From an uncultured Prevotella sp. (GTDB taxonomy: Bacteria > Bacteroidota > Bacteroidia > Bacteroidales > Bacteroidaceae), in the NCBI GenBank assembly GCA_945873145.1, contig CAMCBZ010000019.1, forward strand, positions 1 through 53,253: 53,253 nt of DNA, given 5' to 3'. The position numbers were made by a program, and so were the translations under genes. The notes beneath the pieces are model-generated. The model had not been told where the DNA came from. It searched no databases and worked only from the letters and a program-made list of their open reading frames with translations. This document shows, piece after piece, positions 12,350 to 22,706 of this stretch (positions are counted from its first letter, which is position 1; every line of letters starts with the position of its first letter).

Positions 12350-15300
12350 GTGAAGTTGCGAAGCTCATATCTCTTATCCGCAGTCCTGCTGTCAGCCGTC
12401 ATTCTGATGATTGCAGGCTGTTCCAGTAGCAAGAACACCGCCGGCACACGCTGGTGGAAGGCCTTCAACGCCCATTACAATACCTACTATAATGGTACGC
12501 TGGCCTATATCGACGGCTCTCTGGAAAAGGAGAATGGCAACAAAGACAACTTCACTGAACTGATTCCGCTCTATACCGTAGGCAACAAGAACAGCCGCGA
12601 GTTGGGTAAATCCAACTACGACAGAGCCATAGAGAAATGTCAGAAAGCCATACAGCGCTATAGCATCAAGCGCAGACCTGAGTGGGACAAGAATCGAAAA
12701 AAGACGGAACGTGACATCGAGTGGCTGCAACGGAGAGAATACAATCCCTTTCTCTGGAAAGCCTGGATGCTGATGGGACGCTCACAATTCTATGAAGGTG
12801 ACTTCGACGGAGCCGCTTCTACGTTCAGCTACATGTCGCGCCTCTATGCCACCCAGCCGGCCATCTACAGCCGTGCACAGGCTTGGTTGGCCAAGACCTA
12901 CGTCGAGAGTGGGTGGCTCTACGACGCCGAGGAGGTCATCCGCAATGCCCGTCGTGACTCCATTCCCGGTGTGGCTCGCAAGGAATGGGACTATACCTTG
13001 GCCGACTACTATATCCACGCACAACACTATGCCGAGGCGATACCACATCTGAAAAAGGTTATCCGCCATGAGATGCGACGCAAACAGAGAGCACGCGAGT
13101 ATTTTTTACTGGGACAGCTCTATGCGCTGACCAACATGAATCAGTATGCTTATAAGGCCTATCAAAAGGCTGTCCGCGCCAATCCGCCCTATGAACTCGA
13201 GCTCAACGCCCGTGTGGCTCAGACGGAAGTAATGGCTTCACGACAGTCGGGAAAGATGATTGGACGGCTCAAACGCATGGCCGCTTCGGACAAGAACAAG
13301 GATTACCTCGACCAGGTGTACTATGCAATGGGTAACATCTATCTCTCCCAGCGCGACACGACAAAGGCAATCGCCGCCTACGAACGGGGCGGTGCCAAGT
13401 CCACACGCAATGGCGTGGAGAAAGGCGTGCTGATGCTGAGACTTGGAAATCTCTATTGGGACAAGGAGCGATTTGCTGATGCGCAGCGCTGCTACACCCA
13501 GGCGATCGGCATGTTGGACAAGGATCGGAAGGACTACGCCCAGCTCACCGAGCGATCCAAAGTCCTTGACGCACTCGTACCCTATACCGAAGCCGTGCAT
13601 CTGCAAGACTCTTTGCAGTCCTTGGCAAAGATGGATGACGCACACCGCAACGCGGCCATCGACCGCGTCATCACGGCTTTGAAAAAGAAGGAAAAGGAGG
13701 AGAAGCGTGCGCAGGAAGCACAGGATGCCTCCAACCGACTGTCAGAAGGCAATGACATGGAGCGCACACAACAGAAATCATCGCAGCGTCAGACCAACAC
13801 GACGGGTTTGCAGCAAAATGGTGCCTGGTATTTCTATAACCCCATTGCCGTGCAGCAAGGTAAGGAACAGTTCCAACGGCTGTGGGGTAAACGCAAGAAT
13901 GTCGACAACTGGCAGCGTGCCAACAAGACGGTGGTGGCTGACGGTCAGTCCAAAATGGACCTTGCCTCCACTGACTCCTTATATAATAAAGACACCGGAA
14001 AGGAAGCCTCGACAGACACTACAAGCGAAGATTCCAAGACGCTTAAGCCCTCTGAGGATCCTCACACGAGAGAATACTACATGGCACAAATACCTTTCAC
14101 AGCCGAACAACTCAAAGCCAGCAACAGCATCCTTTGCGACGGACTGTTCAACAGTGGCGTCATCTTCAAGGACCAGTTGGGCAATATGAAGCTCAGTCGG
14201 AAAGCCTTGGAGCGTCTGAACCGCAATTATCCCGACTACGAGAAGGCCGACGAGGTGCTCTATCATCTCTTCTTGCTCTACTCGCGCATGGGTGACACGG
14301 CTCTGGCTCAGCAACAAGTGGCGACGCTGAAGGCCAAATTTCCCAAGAGCCATTGGACGACGCTGCTCTCAGACCCCAACTATCTGTCCAACGCACGCTA
14401 TGGCGAGCAGATAGAGGATTCGCTCTATGGTGCCACCTACGATGCTTTCAAGGCTGAGCGATATAGCGAGGTGGCGGCTAACAGCCGCGTTTCGGCCCAG
14501 CGATTTCCGCAAGGACAGAACCGCGACAAGTTCATCTTCATCGGTGGACTGAGCCGTCTCAACGAGGGCGACAGCCAAGGATGTCTCGCAGCAATGGACT
14601 CTCTGGTAGCCCACTTCCCCGAAAGCAAGCTGGCCGAGTTGGCCGGAATGATCATCAACGGAGTGAAGGCCGGCCGACAACTCCACGGCGGACATTTCGA
14701 CATTGGCAATTTCTGGCAGCGGCGTACCGAGGTGCTGACCGAGGCAGACAAGAAGAAAGAGATGAAGCTCAGCAATGAGCGCAACACTCCTTTCTGCTTC
14801 CTGTTGCTCTATTCTCCCGATTCTGTACGGGAGAACCAGCTGCTGTTCCAAGTGGCCCGCTATAACTTCACGAGTTATCTTGTCCGTGATTTCGATATCG
14901 CCATTGACGATTTGGACGGTATCCACCGCATGAGAATATCCGGTTTCAACAATTACGACGAAGCACGGCAGTACGCCAATCAGGTGCTGCAACAGCCCTC
15001 TATCCAAAAACTCACGGGTAAGGCCCGCGCATTCATCGTTTCTGAGACCAACCTGCCGCTGTTGGGAGCTCAGTTTAGTTACGACGACTATTCCAAGTTC
15101 TACAACACCCATTTCGCGCCATTGAAGATTTCCACCGCAAGACTGCTGATCGATCCCGCAGAAGTCGTCACGCAACCTACAAAGGAAAAGGTGCCGATGA
15201 CGGAGAAAGAAGTCGACGACTATCTCAACGGTATCACGGTGGAACCGGAAGATACGCAGGGAGCGTCCTCTACCTTCATTCCTGTTGACAATGGCAATGA

Positions 15301-15856
15301 CCAGGACTACGGCAAGGGTCAGTCGACAGAGGTGGGGACGGAACCGGAGAAGGAACAGACGCAGGGTGGCACCATCATCACAGCAAACGATGATGACGCG
15401 AAGGCCAGCCAGCCCGCAACAAAGCCTGAAAAGATTGTGAGCAAGACTGCAACGCCTGTTGCCAAGCCAAAACAGCAGGAAACGCAAAAGCAACAGCCTC
15501 TTGCGAAACCGAAAGAGACGGAAAACAAGAAGGAAGGAACAGCCGGGAAGACGGTCAACAAAGCCGCAGAGAAGAGCCAGACCGAGAAGCCGAGGCTCTA
15601 TCCTGACATGACCAATGGCGCCGAGATCATCTTTGATGACATGCCGGCAACAACGAAGCCGACAACGACAGTAAGTACCCCGACAAATAAGAAACAACAA
15701 GGAAGTAAACAGCAGACGACCTCTAAGCAGGGTACAACCAGTAAAGTTGGCAACAACAAACAGGCCGACAAGGCGAAAGCCAAGCCTAAGGAGCAGCCCA
15801 AGAAAGAGAAGTCTTTCGACTTAGAGGACGAATATTACGATTTAGACGGATTTTAA
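12350..15856 (+). CDS. porW: PorW/SprE-type TPR lipoprotein of the type IX secretion system
   Basis: About 1168 residues. Start set at GTG 12350 because it gives a clean lipoprotein signal (KLRSSYLLSAVLLSAVILMI then AGC); an in-frame ATG at 12251 lies inside the previous gene. TPR-like helical repeats fill roughly residues 30-900 (for example YLAKTYVESGWLYDAEEV-like and YLSQRDTTKAIAAYERG units). The last 250 residues are disordered, rich in Lys, Gln, Thr and Pro. PorW/SprE is needed for type IX secretion and gliding in Bacteroidota. Placement directly before porX (2 bases apart) supports the call. Confidence 0.8.
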   Translation: MKLRSSYLLSAVLLSAVILMIAGCSSSKNTAGTRWWKAFNAHYNTYYNGTLAYIDGSLEKENGNKDNFTELIPLYTVGNKNSRELGKSNYDRAIEKCQKAIQRYSIKRRPEWDKNRKKTERDIEWLQRREYNPFLWKAWMLMGRSQFYEGDFDGAASTFSYMSRLYATQPAIYSRAQAWLAKTYVESGWLYDAEEVIRNARRDSIPGVARKEWDYTLADYYIHAQHYAEAIPHLKKVIRHEMRRKQRAREYFLLGQLYALTNMNQYAYKAYQKAVRANPPYELELNARVAQTEVMASRQSGKMIGRLKRMAASDKNKDYLDQVYYAMGNIYLSQRDTTKAIAAYERGGAKSTRNGVEKGVLMLRLGNLYWDKERFADAQRCYTQAIGMLDKDRKDYAQLTERSKVLDALVPYTEAVHLQDSLQSLAKMDDAHRNAAIDRVITALKKKEKEEKRAQEAQDASNRLSEGNDMERTQQKSSQRQTNTTGLQQNGAWYFYNPIAVQQGKEQFQRLWGKRKNVDNWQRANKTVVADGQSKMDLASTDSLYNKDTGKEASTDTTSEDSKTLKPSEDPHTREYYMAQIPFTAEQLKASNSILCDGLFNSGVIFKDQLGNMKLSRKALERLNRNYPDYEKADEVLYHLFLLYSRMGDTALAQQQVATLKAKFPKSHWTTLLSDPNYLSNARYGEQIEDSLYGATYDAFKAERYSEVAANSRVSAQRFPQGQNRDKFIFIGGLSRLNEGDSQGCLAAMDSLVAHFPESKLAELAGMIINGVKAGRQLHGGHFDIGNFWQRRTEVLTEADKKKEMKLSNERNTPFCFLLLYSPDSVRENQLLFQVARYNFTSYLVRDFDIAIDDLDGIHRMRISGFNNYDEARQYANQVLQQPSIQKLTGKARAFIVSETNLPLLGAQFSYDDYSKFYNTHFAPLKISTARLLIDPAEVVTQPTKEKVPMTEKEVDDYLNGITVEPEDTQGASSTFIPVDNGNDQDYGKGQSTEVGTEPEKEQTQGGTIITANDDDAKASQPATKPEKIVSKTATPVAKPKQQETQKQQPLAKPKETENKKEGTAGKTVNKAAEKSQTEKPRLYPDMTNGAEIIFDDMPATTKPTTTVSTPTNKKQQGSKQQTTSKQGTTSKVGNNKQADKAKAKPKEQPKKEKSFDLEDEYYDLDGF

Positions 15857-15858
15857 AG

Positions 15859-17433
15859 ATGAACAACGGAGACATATTATGGGTAGATGACGAGATGGAT
15901 TTGCTCAAGGCATATCTCATCTTCTTAGAAAAGAAAGGCTATCAGGTTGCCACTACCAGCAATGGTGCCGATGCCATAGAACTCTGTAAGACGCAGACGT
16001 TCGACCTGATCATGCTCGACGAAATGATGCCGGGACTCACAGGACTGGAGACGTTGCAGCGTATCAAAGAGATACAGCCTCAGACGCCCGTGGTGATGGT
16101 CACTAAGAGCGAAGAGGAAGATATCATGGACCAGGCTATTGGCTCCAAGATTGCGGACTACCTGATCAAACCCGTCAATCCCAGCCAGATACTCCTGACA
16201 CTCAAGAAGAACATCCATCGGCGTGAGATCGTCAGCGAGGTCACGCAGAGTTCCTATCAACAGGAATATCAGCAGCTTTCCATGCAGATCGACGATTGCC
16301 GCACGTGGACAGACTGGATGGAGGTCTACCGACGTCTGTCTTATTGGGACATGGAGCTGGGCAACACCGACAGCACCTTTGCCGAGATGCTGAGCATGCA
16401 GAAAGAAGAAGCCAACAACGGCTTTGCCAAATATATCAAACAAAACTATCTCGACTGGGTGGATCCGCGTCGGTTCCTCCAGCAGAAAGCAGGTGAGGAC
16501 CGCCCACAGATGAGCCCCGACATCTTCAAGAAATGCGTCTTTCCCGCCATCAACGACGGCGAGAAAGTCTTCCTCGTCGTCATTGACAACTTCCGTTGGG
16601 ACCAGTGGCGCACGCTGGCAACGGAGATTGGCGACCTCTTCGACATTCAGGAAGACATGTACATGAGCATTCTGCCGACAGCTACGCAGTATGCCCGCAA
16701 TGCCATCTTCAGTGGATTGATGCCTGTGAAGATCCAGCAGATGTTCCCGGAACTGTGGGTTGACGAGGACGAAGAGGAAGGCAAGAACCTCAACGAGGCT
16801 CCGCTCATCGCCACGCAGATCGAGCGCTACCGCCGTCACGACCGATTCTCTTACCACAAAATCAATGACTCGGCTGCTGCCGACCGCTTCCTGCAACAAT
16901 ACAACAGCCTGAAGGACAACGACCTCAACGTGGTGGTGATCAACTTCATCGACATGCTCTCTCATGCCAGAACGGAATCGAAGATGGTGCGCGAGCTCGC
17001 CAGCGACGAGGCAGCCTACCGCAGCATCACGCAGAGCTGGTTCCGTCACTCAGTCATCGGCGAGCTTTTCCGGCTGTTGTCTCAGAGCGATTACCGCGTC
17101 ATCCTGACCACGGATCACGGTTCCATCCGTTGTGAGAAGCCCATCAAGATCGTTGGTGACCGCAACACCAACACCAATCTGAGGTATAAACTCGGGAAGA
17201 ACCTCAACTACAACTCCAAAGAGGTCTTCACCATCAAAACGCCCAAAGACGCTCAACTGCCCGCGCCCAATGTGAGCACGACCTACGCCTTCGCTACGGG
17301 AAACACGTTCTTTGCCTATCCCAACAACTACAACTATTACGTGCAGTACTATCGCGACACCTTCCAGCATGGCGGCATCTCGATGGAAGAGATGCTTGTG
17401 CCACTGATCACGATGAAGGCAAGAAAGAAATAA
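15859..17433 (+). CDS. porX: PorX, response regulator with PglZ phosphatase domain
   Basis: A 524-residue protein. Residues 5-122 are a receiver domain: DDEMD acidic pair, phosphoacceptor in LIMLDEMMPG, conserved Thr in MVTKSEEE and Lys in YLIKPV. Residues about 150-520 form a PglZ/alkaline-phosphatase-like domain with FLVVIDNFRWDQW, the nucleophile Thr in ILPTATQYARNA, INFIDMLSH and LTTDHGS as metal ligands. PorX, with PorY and SigP, controls type IX secretion in Porphyromonas, and the enzyme domain cleaves nucleotides. It has no DNA-binding domain. Two bases separate it from porW. Confidence 0.92.
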   Translation: MNNGDILWVDDEMDLLKAYLIFLEKKGYQVATTSNGADAIELCKTQTFDLIMLDEMMPGLTGLETLQRIKEIQPQTPVVMVTKSEEEDIMDQAIGSKIADYLIKPVNPSQILLTLKKNIHRREIVSEVTQSSYQQEYQQLSMQIDDCRTWTDWMEVYRRLSYWDMELGNTDSTFAEMLSMQKEEANNGFAKYIKQNYLDWVDPRRFLQQKAGEDRPQMSPDIFKKCVFPAINDGEKVFLVVIDNFRWDQWRTLATEIGDLFDIQEDMYMSILPTATQYARNAIFSGLMPVKIQQMFPELWVDEDEEEGKNLNEAPLIATQIERYRRHDRFSYHKINDSAAADRFLQQYNSLKDNDLNVVVINFIDMLSHARTESKMVRELASDEAAYRSITQSWFRHSVIGELFRLLSQSDYRVILTTDHGSIRCEKPIKIVGDRNTNTNLRYKLGKNLNYNSKEVFTIKTPKDAQLPAPNVSTTYAFATGNTFFAYPNNYNYYVQYYRDTFQHGGISMEEMLVPLITMKARKK

Positions 17434-17437
17434 AAGC

Positions 17438-18382
17438 ATGATAGAAGCAGCGGAACTCAAGCGTCAGGCACTCGACTTAGGCTTTTCTGCCTGCGGCATC
17501 GCACGGGCAGAGCACGTAGACGCCAAGACTGAGCAAGGGCTGAGAAAATGGCTCAGCGACGGCATGAATGCCGGGATGGACTATATGGGCAACTATCTCG
17601 ACATGCGTCTGGACCCTCGGCTGATCATGCCCGGACTGAAGACCATCGTCTCGGTAGCGTTGAACTATGCACCCGCACAGACGATGCCAAAGGACCAGCC
17701 TCAGATGGCAAGCTATGCACTCGGGCAGGACTACCACACCGTCATGCGCGACAAACTGCTGCAACTGGCTGCCCGCATCATGCCGGAAGAGGTTCGCTTC
17801 AATGGCAAAAAGCCCATTCCGTCACCTCACTATCGTGTCTTTGTCGACAGCGGACCCGTCCTTGAGCGTTACTGGGCCGTGAAGGCGGGTCTCGGATGGA
17901 TGGGAAAGAACCATCAGCTCATCATCCCACATGCCGGAAGCATGTTTTTTCTCGGTGAGCTCTTCCTCGACATAGAGCTAACTTCCGACGCTCCCATGCC
18001 CAACCGATGCGGCACTTGTCGGCGCTGCATCGACGCCTGTCCGACTCACGCCTTGCTCGAGTCGGGTGAGTTCAACGCTGACCGCTGTCTCTCTTACCAG
18101 ACGATTGAGAACAAGGGAGAGCTCAGTGAGGAAGCACAGTCGGCGATGGGCAACTGCTTCTACGGTTGTGACCGCTGCCAGCAGGCTTGCCCTTGGAACA
18201 GATTTGCCAAACCGAATTCCACGCCGGAACTGCAACCCAAGGAAGAATTGCTCGAGATGACACTCGACAAATGGCAGCAGCTCTCTGTCGAAGACTACCG
18301 TAGGCTCTTCAAGGGCTCTGCCGTGAAGCGCGCAAAATACGAGGGACTGATGAGAAACATCCGTCACTTAAAAAAAGAATAG
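17438..18382 (+). CDS. queG: Epoxyqueuosine reductase
   Basis: A 314-residue cobalamin- and iron-sulfur-dependent enzyme making the last step of queuosine in tRNA wobble position 34. Two ferredoxin-type clusters are visible: [16 protein letters not shown] (about residue 189) and [14 protein letters not shown] (about residue 244). The N-terminal SACGIARAE and the [19 protein letters not shown] segment are typical of QueG. Four bases after porX. The partner tRNA-guanine transglycosylase is encoded at 47280-48407. Confidence 0.95.
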   Translation: MIEAAELKRQALDLGFSACGIARAEHVDAKTEQGLRKWLSDGMNAGMDYMGNYLDMRLDPRLIMPGLKTIVSVALNYAPAQTMPKDQPQMASYALGQDYHTVMRDKLLQLAARIMPEEVRFNGKKPIPSPHYRVFVDSGPVLERYWAVKAGLGWMGKNHQLIIPHAGSMFFLGELFLDIELTSDAPMPNRCGTCRRCIDACPTHALLESGEFNADRCLSYQTIENKGELSEEAQSAMGNCFYGCDRCQQACPWNRFAKPNSTPELQPKEELLEMTLDKWQQLSVEDYRRLFKGSAVKRAKYEGLMRNIRHLKKE

Positions 18383-18437
18383 AATCCGATCAGAACTGTC
18401 TCTGACCCTGATACCATACTTAATAACAAAGACCAAT

Positions 18438-19220
18438 ATGCAAGTAATCATTGAAAACGACTATGAATCGCTCTCCCGGTGGGCTGCGGCTCATGTGATC
18501 CAACGCATCAACGCATCCCGCCCCACTGCTGACCACCCCTTTGTCTTAGGCTTGCCAACAGGTTCCACGCCTGAGGGCATGTATGCTCTTTTGGTCAAGG
18601 CCTGCCAAGAGGGCAAGGTGTCTTTCCGAAATGTCGTTACCTTCAACATGGATGAATATGTCGGTCTGGCTGAGGATCATCCTCAAAGCTACCACTCTTT
18701 TATGTTCAACCATCTTTTCAACCATATCGATTGCCCGCGGGCGAACATACATATCCTCAACGGCAACGCCACAGACTTGCAGGCAGAATGCGAAGCCTAC
18801 GAGCAGGCCATCGAGCAAGCAGGCGGCATCGACCTGTTCATCGGCGGACTCGGCGTTGACGGCCATATCGCTTTCAACGAGCCGGGATCGAGTCTGCGCT
18901 CACGCACGAGAGTGATGACGCTCAACGACGACACCCGCATCGCCAACTCACGCTTCTTCGATGGCGATGCCAGCCAGACGCCAAGCCAGGCTCTCACCGT
19001 AGGCGTGGCCACCGTGACCGACGCCCGTGAGGTGATGATTCTGTGCAACGGACATCATAAGGCACGTGCGCTCCAGGCGGTAGTTGAGGGTCCTGTCTCG
19101 CAGATGTGCCCGGCCAGTGCCCTGCAGCTCCATCCCAACGCAGTCGTCGTCTGCGATGAGCAAGCCACCGACGAACTGAAAGTATCCACCTATCGTTATT
19201 ACCGTTCACTACAAAAATGA
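18438..19220 (+). CDS. nagB: Glucosamine-6-phosphate deaminase
   Basis: A 260-residue enzyme converting glucosamine 6-phosphate to fructose 6-phosphate and ammonia. [13 protein letters not shown] (about 38-50) binds phosphate, FNMDEYVGL carries catalytic Asp72, and [14 protein letters not shown] carries Asp141, His143 and Glu148 (E. coli numbering). All four are intact. Length matches the short NagB form. Its last codons overlap the start of the NagB-like/PIG-L gene by 4 bases, so both should be co-translated. Confidence 0.95.
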   Translation: MQVIIENDYESLSRWAAAHVIQRINASRPTADHPFVLGLPTGSTPEGMYALLVKACQEGKVSFRNVVTFNMDEYVGLAEDHPQSYHSFMFNHLFNHIDCPRANIHILNGNATDLQAECEAYEQAIEQAGGIDLFIGGLGVDGHIAFNEPGSSLRSRTRVMTLNDDTRIANSRFFDGDASQTPSQALTVGVATVTDAREVMILCNGHHKARALQAVVEGPVSQMCPASALQLHPNAVVVCDEQATDELKVSTYRYYRSLQK

Positions 19221-21211
19221 TTCATTTCAACCTTACTTCCCATATCGTTCTGAACAAAGTGGCCGAGAATCTCTATCAACCCAAGACGGCAGTGGAGCGT
19301 TCGGAACTGACCCGCTTCGAGAAAATCCACACAGACATCTTTCCCAAAACAGAAGACGCTGTAGCCAACATCGCTGATGCCATTGAAAGAGAAATCAAAG
19401 CAAAGGCACAGGAAAACAAGCCTTGCTTGTTGGCGCTCGGCACCGGACAGAGCCTGACACCCATCTATGAGGAACTCGTGCGCCGTCATCAATGCGAAGG
19501 ATTGAGTTTCCGCAATGTCATCGTCTTCAATGTCTATGATTACTTTCCACAGAAAGCAGGCTCTGCCATCACCAGTCTGCGGCAGTTGCGTGACCGCTTG
19601 CTCGACCATGTGGACATTCTTCCGGAGAACATCTTCTCACCCGATGGCAGTGTCGCGCAAGAGAACATTCAGGATCAGTGCGCGCAATATGAGCAACTGA
19701 TCCAGCACCATGGCGGATTGGATATTGCTCTTCTGGGCATCGGGCGCTGCGGCAACATCGCGGCCAATGAGCCTGGATCGGTCATCACCGCAAGGTCACG
19801 ACTGATTCTGATCGACAGTGTATCACGTGAAGAGATGACGATGAGTTTTGGTGGACAAGAGCCCGTACCGCCTTGCAGCATCACGATGGGCATCAGCACG
19901 ATACTATCCGCCCGCCACATCTACCTCACGGCATGGGGCGACGACAAGGCCGACATCATCCAAAAATCGGTGGAAGGGCCCATCACAGAGAATATCCCGG
20001 CATCGTTTCTCCAGACTCACAACGACACACATGTGGTCATCGACCTCGCTGCTGCCGCAAAGCTGACGCGTATCGTCCACCCTTGGCTGGTCTCCAACTG
20101 CAAATGGGATGACAAGCTCACCTGTGCCGCAGTGGTGTGGCTTTGCGAGAAGACACAGAAGCCGATACTGAAACTGACCAACAAGGACTACAACAGCAAT
20201 GGCCTCTCCGAGCTTTTAGCACTCTATGGCTCGGCTTATAACTGCAACATCAGGATTTTCAATCACTTGCAACACACGATTACCGGCTGGCCGGGCGGCA
20301 AGCCCAATGACGACGACACCTATCGTCCGGAGCGTGCAAAGCCCTATCCCAAGCGGGTCATCGTCTTTTCGCCTCACCCCGACGACGATGTCATCTCGAT
20401 GGGTGGAACCCTTCACCGCCTTGTCGAGCAAGGACATGATGTCCACATCGCTTACGAGACAAGTGGTGACATCGCCGTCAACGACGAGGAGGTGACACGC
20501 TTCATGCACTTCCTCAACGGCTTCAACCAGCTGTTTATGAACGCCGGTGACCAGGTTATCGTCAACATGTATCACGACATCAAACAGTTTCTTGCCAACA
20601 AGAAAGAGGGGGACATTGACACACAGGACGTAAGGACGATCAAAGGACTGATCCGTCGTGGCGAGGCCCGCACGGCAAGTACATACAATGGAGTGCACTC
20701 TGATCATGTCCACTTCCTCGACCTCCCGTTCTACGAAAGCGGCAGGGTGGAGAAATATCCGATGACAGAGCGTGACGTCAACATCGTGCGCCGCTTGCTT
20801 CAGGACATCAAGCCCCATCAGATCTTTGTGGCCGGAGACCTTGCCGATCCACACGGCACACACCGCAAATGCACCGATGCCGTACTCGCTGCCGTAGACC
20901 TTGAGCAGCAGGCAGGAGCGGAATGGCTCAATGACTGCCGCATCTGGATGTATCGCGGAGCGTGGGCTGAGTGGGACGTAAAGGATATAGAGATGTGTGT
21001 GCCCATGTCGCCGGAACAGCTGCGCCATAAGCGCAACGCCATTCTCAAACATGCTTCTCAAGCCGACTTCGCGCCTTTCTTGGGCAACGACGAGCGACTG
21101 TTCTGGCAGCGCGCGGAAGACCGCAACCGTGCCACGGCAAAGAAGTACGACGATCTCGGCCTCGCCTGCTATGAGGCGATGGAAGCCTTCGTGGAGTACA
21201 AAAGGGACTGA
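19217..21211 (+). CDS. NagB-like domain fused to PIG-L deacetylase
   Basis: A 664-residue two-domain protein. Residues about 40-300 resemble glucosamine-6-phosphate deaminase, but Asp72 is replaced by Tyr (FNVYDYF), Asp141 by Cys and His143 by Asn ([13 protein letters not shown]); only Glu148 remains. Residues about 375-600 are a PIG-L/LmbE-type N-acetylglucosamine deacetylase with intact metal motif [15 protein letters not shown] and DPHGTHRKC. Long NagB proteins of this layout are common in Bacteroidota. Here an intact nagB lies just upstream, so this one may act as the deacetylase, or the dead domain may sense sugar phosphate. Confidence 0.85.
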   Translation: MIHFNLTSHIVLNKVAENLYQPKTAVERSELTRFEKIHTDIFPKTEDAVANIADAIEREIKAKAQENKPCLLALGTGQSLTPIYEELVRRHQCEGLSFRNVIVFNVYDYFPQKAGSAITSLRQLRDRLLDHVDILPENIFSPDGSVAQENIQDQCAQYEQLIQHHGGLDIALLGIGRCGNIAANEPGSVITARSRLILIDSVSREEMTMSFGGQEPVPPCSITMGISTILSARHIYLTAWGDDKADIIQKSVEGPITENIPASFLQTHNDTHVVIDLAAAAKLTRIVHPWLVSNCKWDDKLTCAAVVWLCEKTQKPILKLTNKDYNSNGLSELLALYGSAYNCNIRIFNHLQHTITGWPGGKPNDDDTYRPERAKPYPKRVIVFSPHPDDDVISMGGTLHRLVEQGHDVHIAYETSGDIAVNDEEVTRFMHFLNGFNQLFMNAGDQVIVNMYHDIKQFLANKKEGDIDTQDVRTIKGLIRRGEARTASTYNGVHSDHVHFLDLPFYESGRVEKYPMTERDVNIVRRLLQDIKPHQIFVAGDLADPHGTHRKCTDAVLAAVDLEQQAGAEWLNDCRIWMYRGAWAEWDVKDIEMCVPMSPEQLRHKRNAILKHASQADFAPFLGNDERLFWQRAEDRNRATAKKYDDLGLACYEAMEAFVEYKRD

Positions 21212-21217
21212 CACGAT

Positions 21218-21288
21218 CCGTTTGACTGAATGGTCTCGCCGTTTGGCTGAAAGATTGAAACAAGATTGCGTTCTTTTTCGTAACTTTG
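21218..21288 (+). promoter_or_regulatory. Promoter of the LytS/LytTR operon with 21-bp-spaced direct repeats
   Basis: CCGTTTGACTGAA (21218-21230) and CCGTTTGGCTGAA (21239-21251) repeat with a 21-base period, then 29 bases, then TAACTTTG (21281-21288). LytTR regulators typically bind pairs of repeats about two helical turns apart upstream of a promoter. The same layout with identical spacings occurs at 24374-24443. Autoregulation is the likely meaning. Confidence 0.65.
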
Positions 21289-21560
21289 CAAAGATCGAAG
21301 GATGTCAGACTACAGTTTGTAGGAAAGACGTCATCAGAGAGTGAGTTCATACGATAAGCGACGATATTTTTGACAGAATAGTCTTTTCATTCATATACTT
21401 GCGGTGTAAGTTTCGTGGGGACACGAGGCTTGCACCATTTTATTAAAACGGGTATCATGACACAAGACTATATATGCACAAGAATAAAGGCAGCGCTTCA
21501 ATCTGTTTTGGGCTCATTATGTTGCAAAATAAGTAATATGATTGATCGTTAATAATAGCA
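21289..21560 (+). other. Leader region before the LytS gene
   Basis: About 270 bases of probable untranslated leader. A 31-codon frame (21457-21552, beginning MTQDYICTRIKAALQ) ends 8 bases before the kinase start; it may be a leader peptide or chance. No strong hairpin seen. Confidence 0.3.
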
Positions 21561-22706
21561 ATGAGAAGAAAATACAGACTATCTCCTGAGTATGCCATCT
21601 ATGTGGTGATGTGGCTGCTGTTTTTCCTGCTGCCCATCATCATATTCTACTTGCGCTCGTTCACTGTGACGCAAGCAGAGTTTCATTGGGAGGAAGTCTT
21701 CCACATCTGGCGGTGGTTTTTGATCTTCTGCCTGTTCTTTTTTATTCATAACTTTCTGCTGGCCCCGTTACTGATCAAGAAGATGCGTGTCGCATATCTC
21801 TGTTCGGTGCTCGCTTTGCTGGCAATTTTCTTCAGCGTGTCAAACTACCTTCATGGTCCGGATCCCGGAAGAAATCGTCCGCCTCTTTGGCTGATAGAAA
21901 GAGAAAACAAATTGGCGCAAAAGGATCACATACAGCCCCCGTTTCCCATGCGTCACTGCAATGATCGCCACTTAGGACCATTGGGGCCGGAGTATATAGT
22001 CAACCTGCTCCTGCTCATAGGCGTGTTTGGACTGAATCTCGGCGTGAAGTTCTATTTCAAATCGGAGCAGGATCGCAACCATCTACAGCAACTTGAGAAA
22101 GAAAGGATTTTTCTGCAACTGCAATATCTGAAGTTTCAGATCAACCCACACTTCTTCATGAACACCCTCAACAACATTCAGGTGCTCATTGACATGGACG
22201 CAGAGAAAGCCAAGGAAAGCCTGAGAGAACTGTCTGTGATGATGCGTTTCGTACTCTATGAAGGCGACAAGGATCGGGTCTCTTTACATAACGACATCCT
22301 TTTCCTGCGTAATTATGTGAAGCTGATGCGGCTGAGATACAATGACCGGTTGACCGTGACGATCGACATCCCGGACAATCTTCCCGACGTGAACATACCG
22401 CCACTGATCTTCCCAACCTTCGTAGAGAACGCCTTCAAACACGGTGTCAGCTATAAACAGGACAGTTTTATCAACATCACGATGGACGTTGACGACGGTG
22501 AACTGCTATTTTCCTGCATCAACAGCAAGAAGCCTGTGGCAGAGACAAGCAAGGTACCTTCCGTCGGTGGGGTAGGGCTCACCAACGTGAAGCGAAGGCT
22601 GGATCTGATCTACGGCGACCGCTATACACTTGATATCAAGGACAAAACAGACGTATACGACGTCCTTCTCCGACTCCCCATACAAAAGACAGAAAATCAT
22701 GATTAG
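21561..22706 (+). CDS. LytS-type sensor histidine kinase
   Basis: A 381-residue membrane kinase. Four hydrophobic segments lie at about residues 12-33, 52-72, 78-98 and 141-158, with a short polar loop between 3 and 4. A coiled region (residues 163-185) leads to the His_kinase domain with QINPHFFMNTLNNIQ carrying the phosphorylated His. The ATP-binding NAFKHGVSY and GGVGLTNVKRRLDLIY follow. It has no separate sensor domain, so the membrane part probably senses. It overlaps its regulator by 8 bases. Confidence 0.93.
   Translation: MRRKYRLSPEYAIYVVMWLLFFLLPIIIFYLRSFTVTQAEFHWEEVFHIWRWFLIFCLFFFIHNFLLAPLLIKKMRVAYLCSVLALLAIFFSVSNYLHGPDPGRNRPPLWLIERENKLAQKDHIQPPFPMRHCNDRHLGPLGPEYIVNLLLLIGVFGLNLGVKFYFKSEQDRNHLQQLEKERIFLQLQYLKFQINPHFFMNTLNNIQVLIDMDAEKAKESLRELSVMMRFVLYEGDKDRVSLHNDILFLRNYVKLMRLRYNDRLTVTIDIPDNLPDVNIPPLIFPTFVENAFKHGVSYKQDSFINITMDVDDGELLFSCINSKKPVAETSKVPSVGGVGLTNVKRRLDLIYGDRYTLDIKDKTDVYDVLLRLPIQKTENHD

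Noticed and set aside
14369..15700. 443-codon minus-strand frame opposite porW
   Set aside because: Leu/Arg-rich shadow frame of the repetitive porW coding sequence; no motif, no promoter.
15925..17049. 374-codon minus-strand frame opposite porX
   Set aside because: Shadow of a gene with intact receiver and PglZ motifs.
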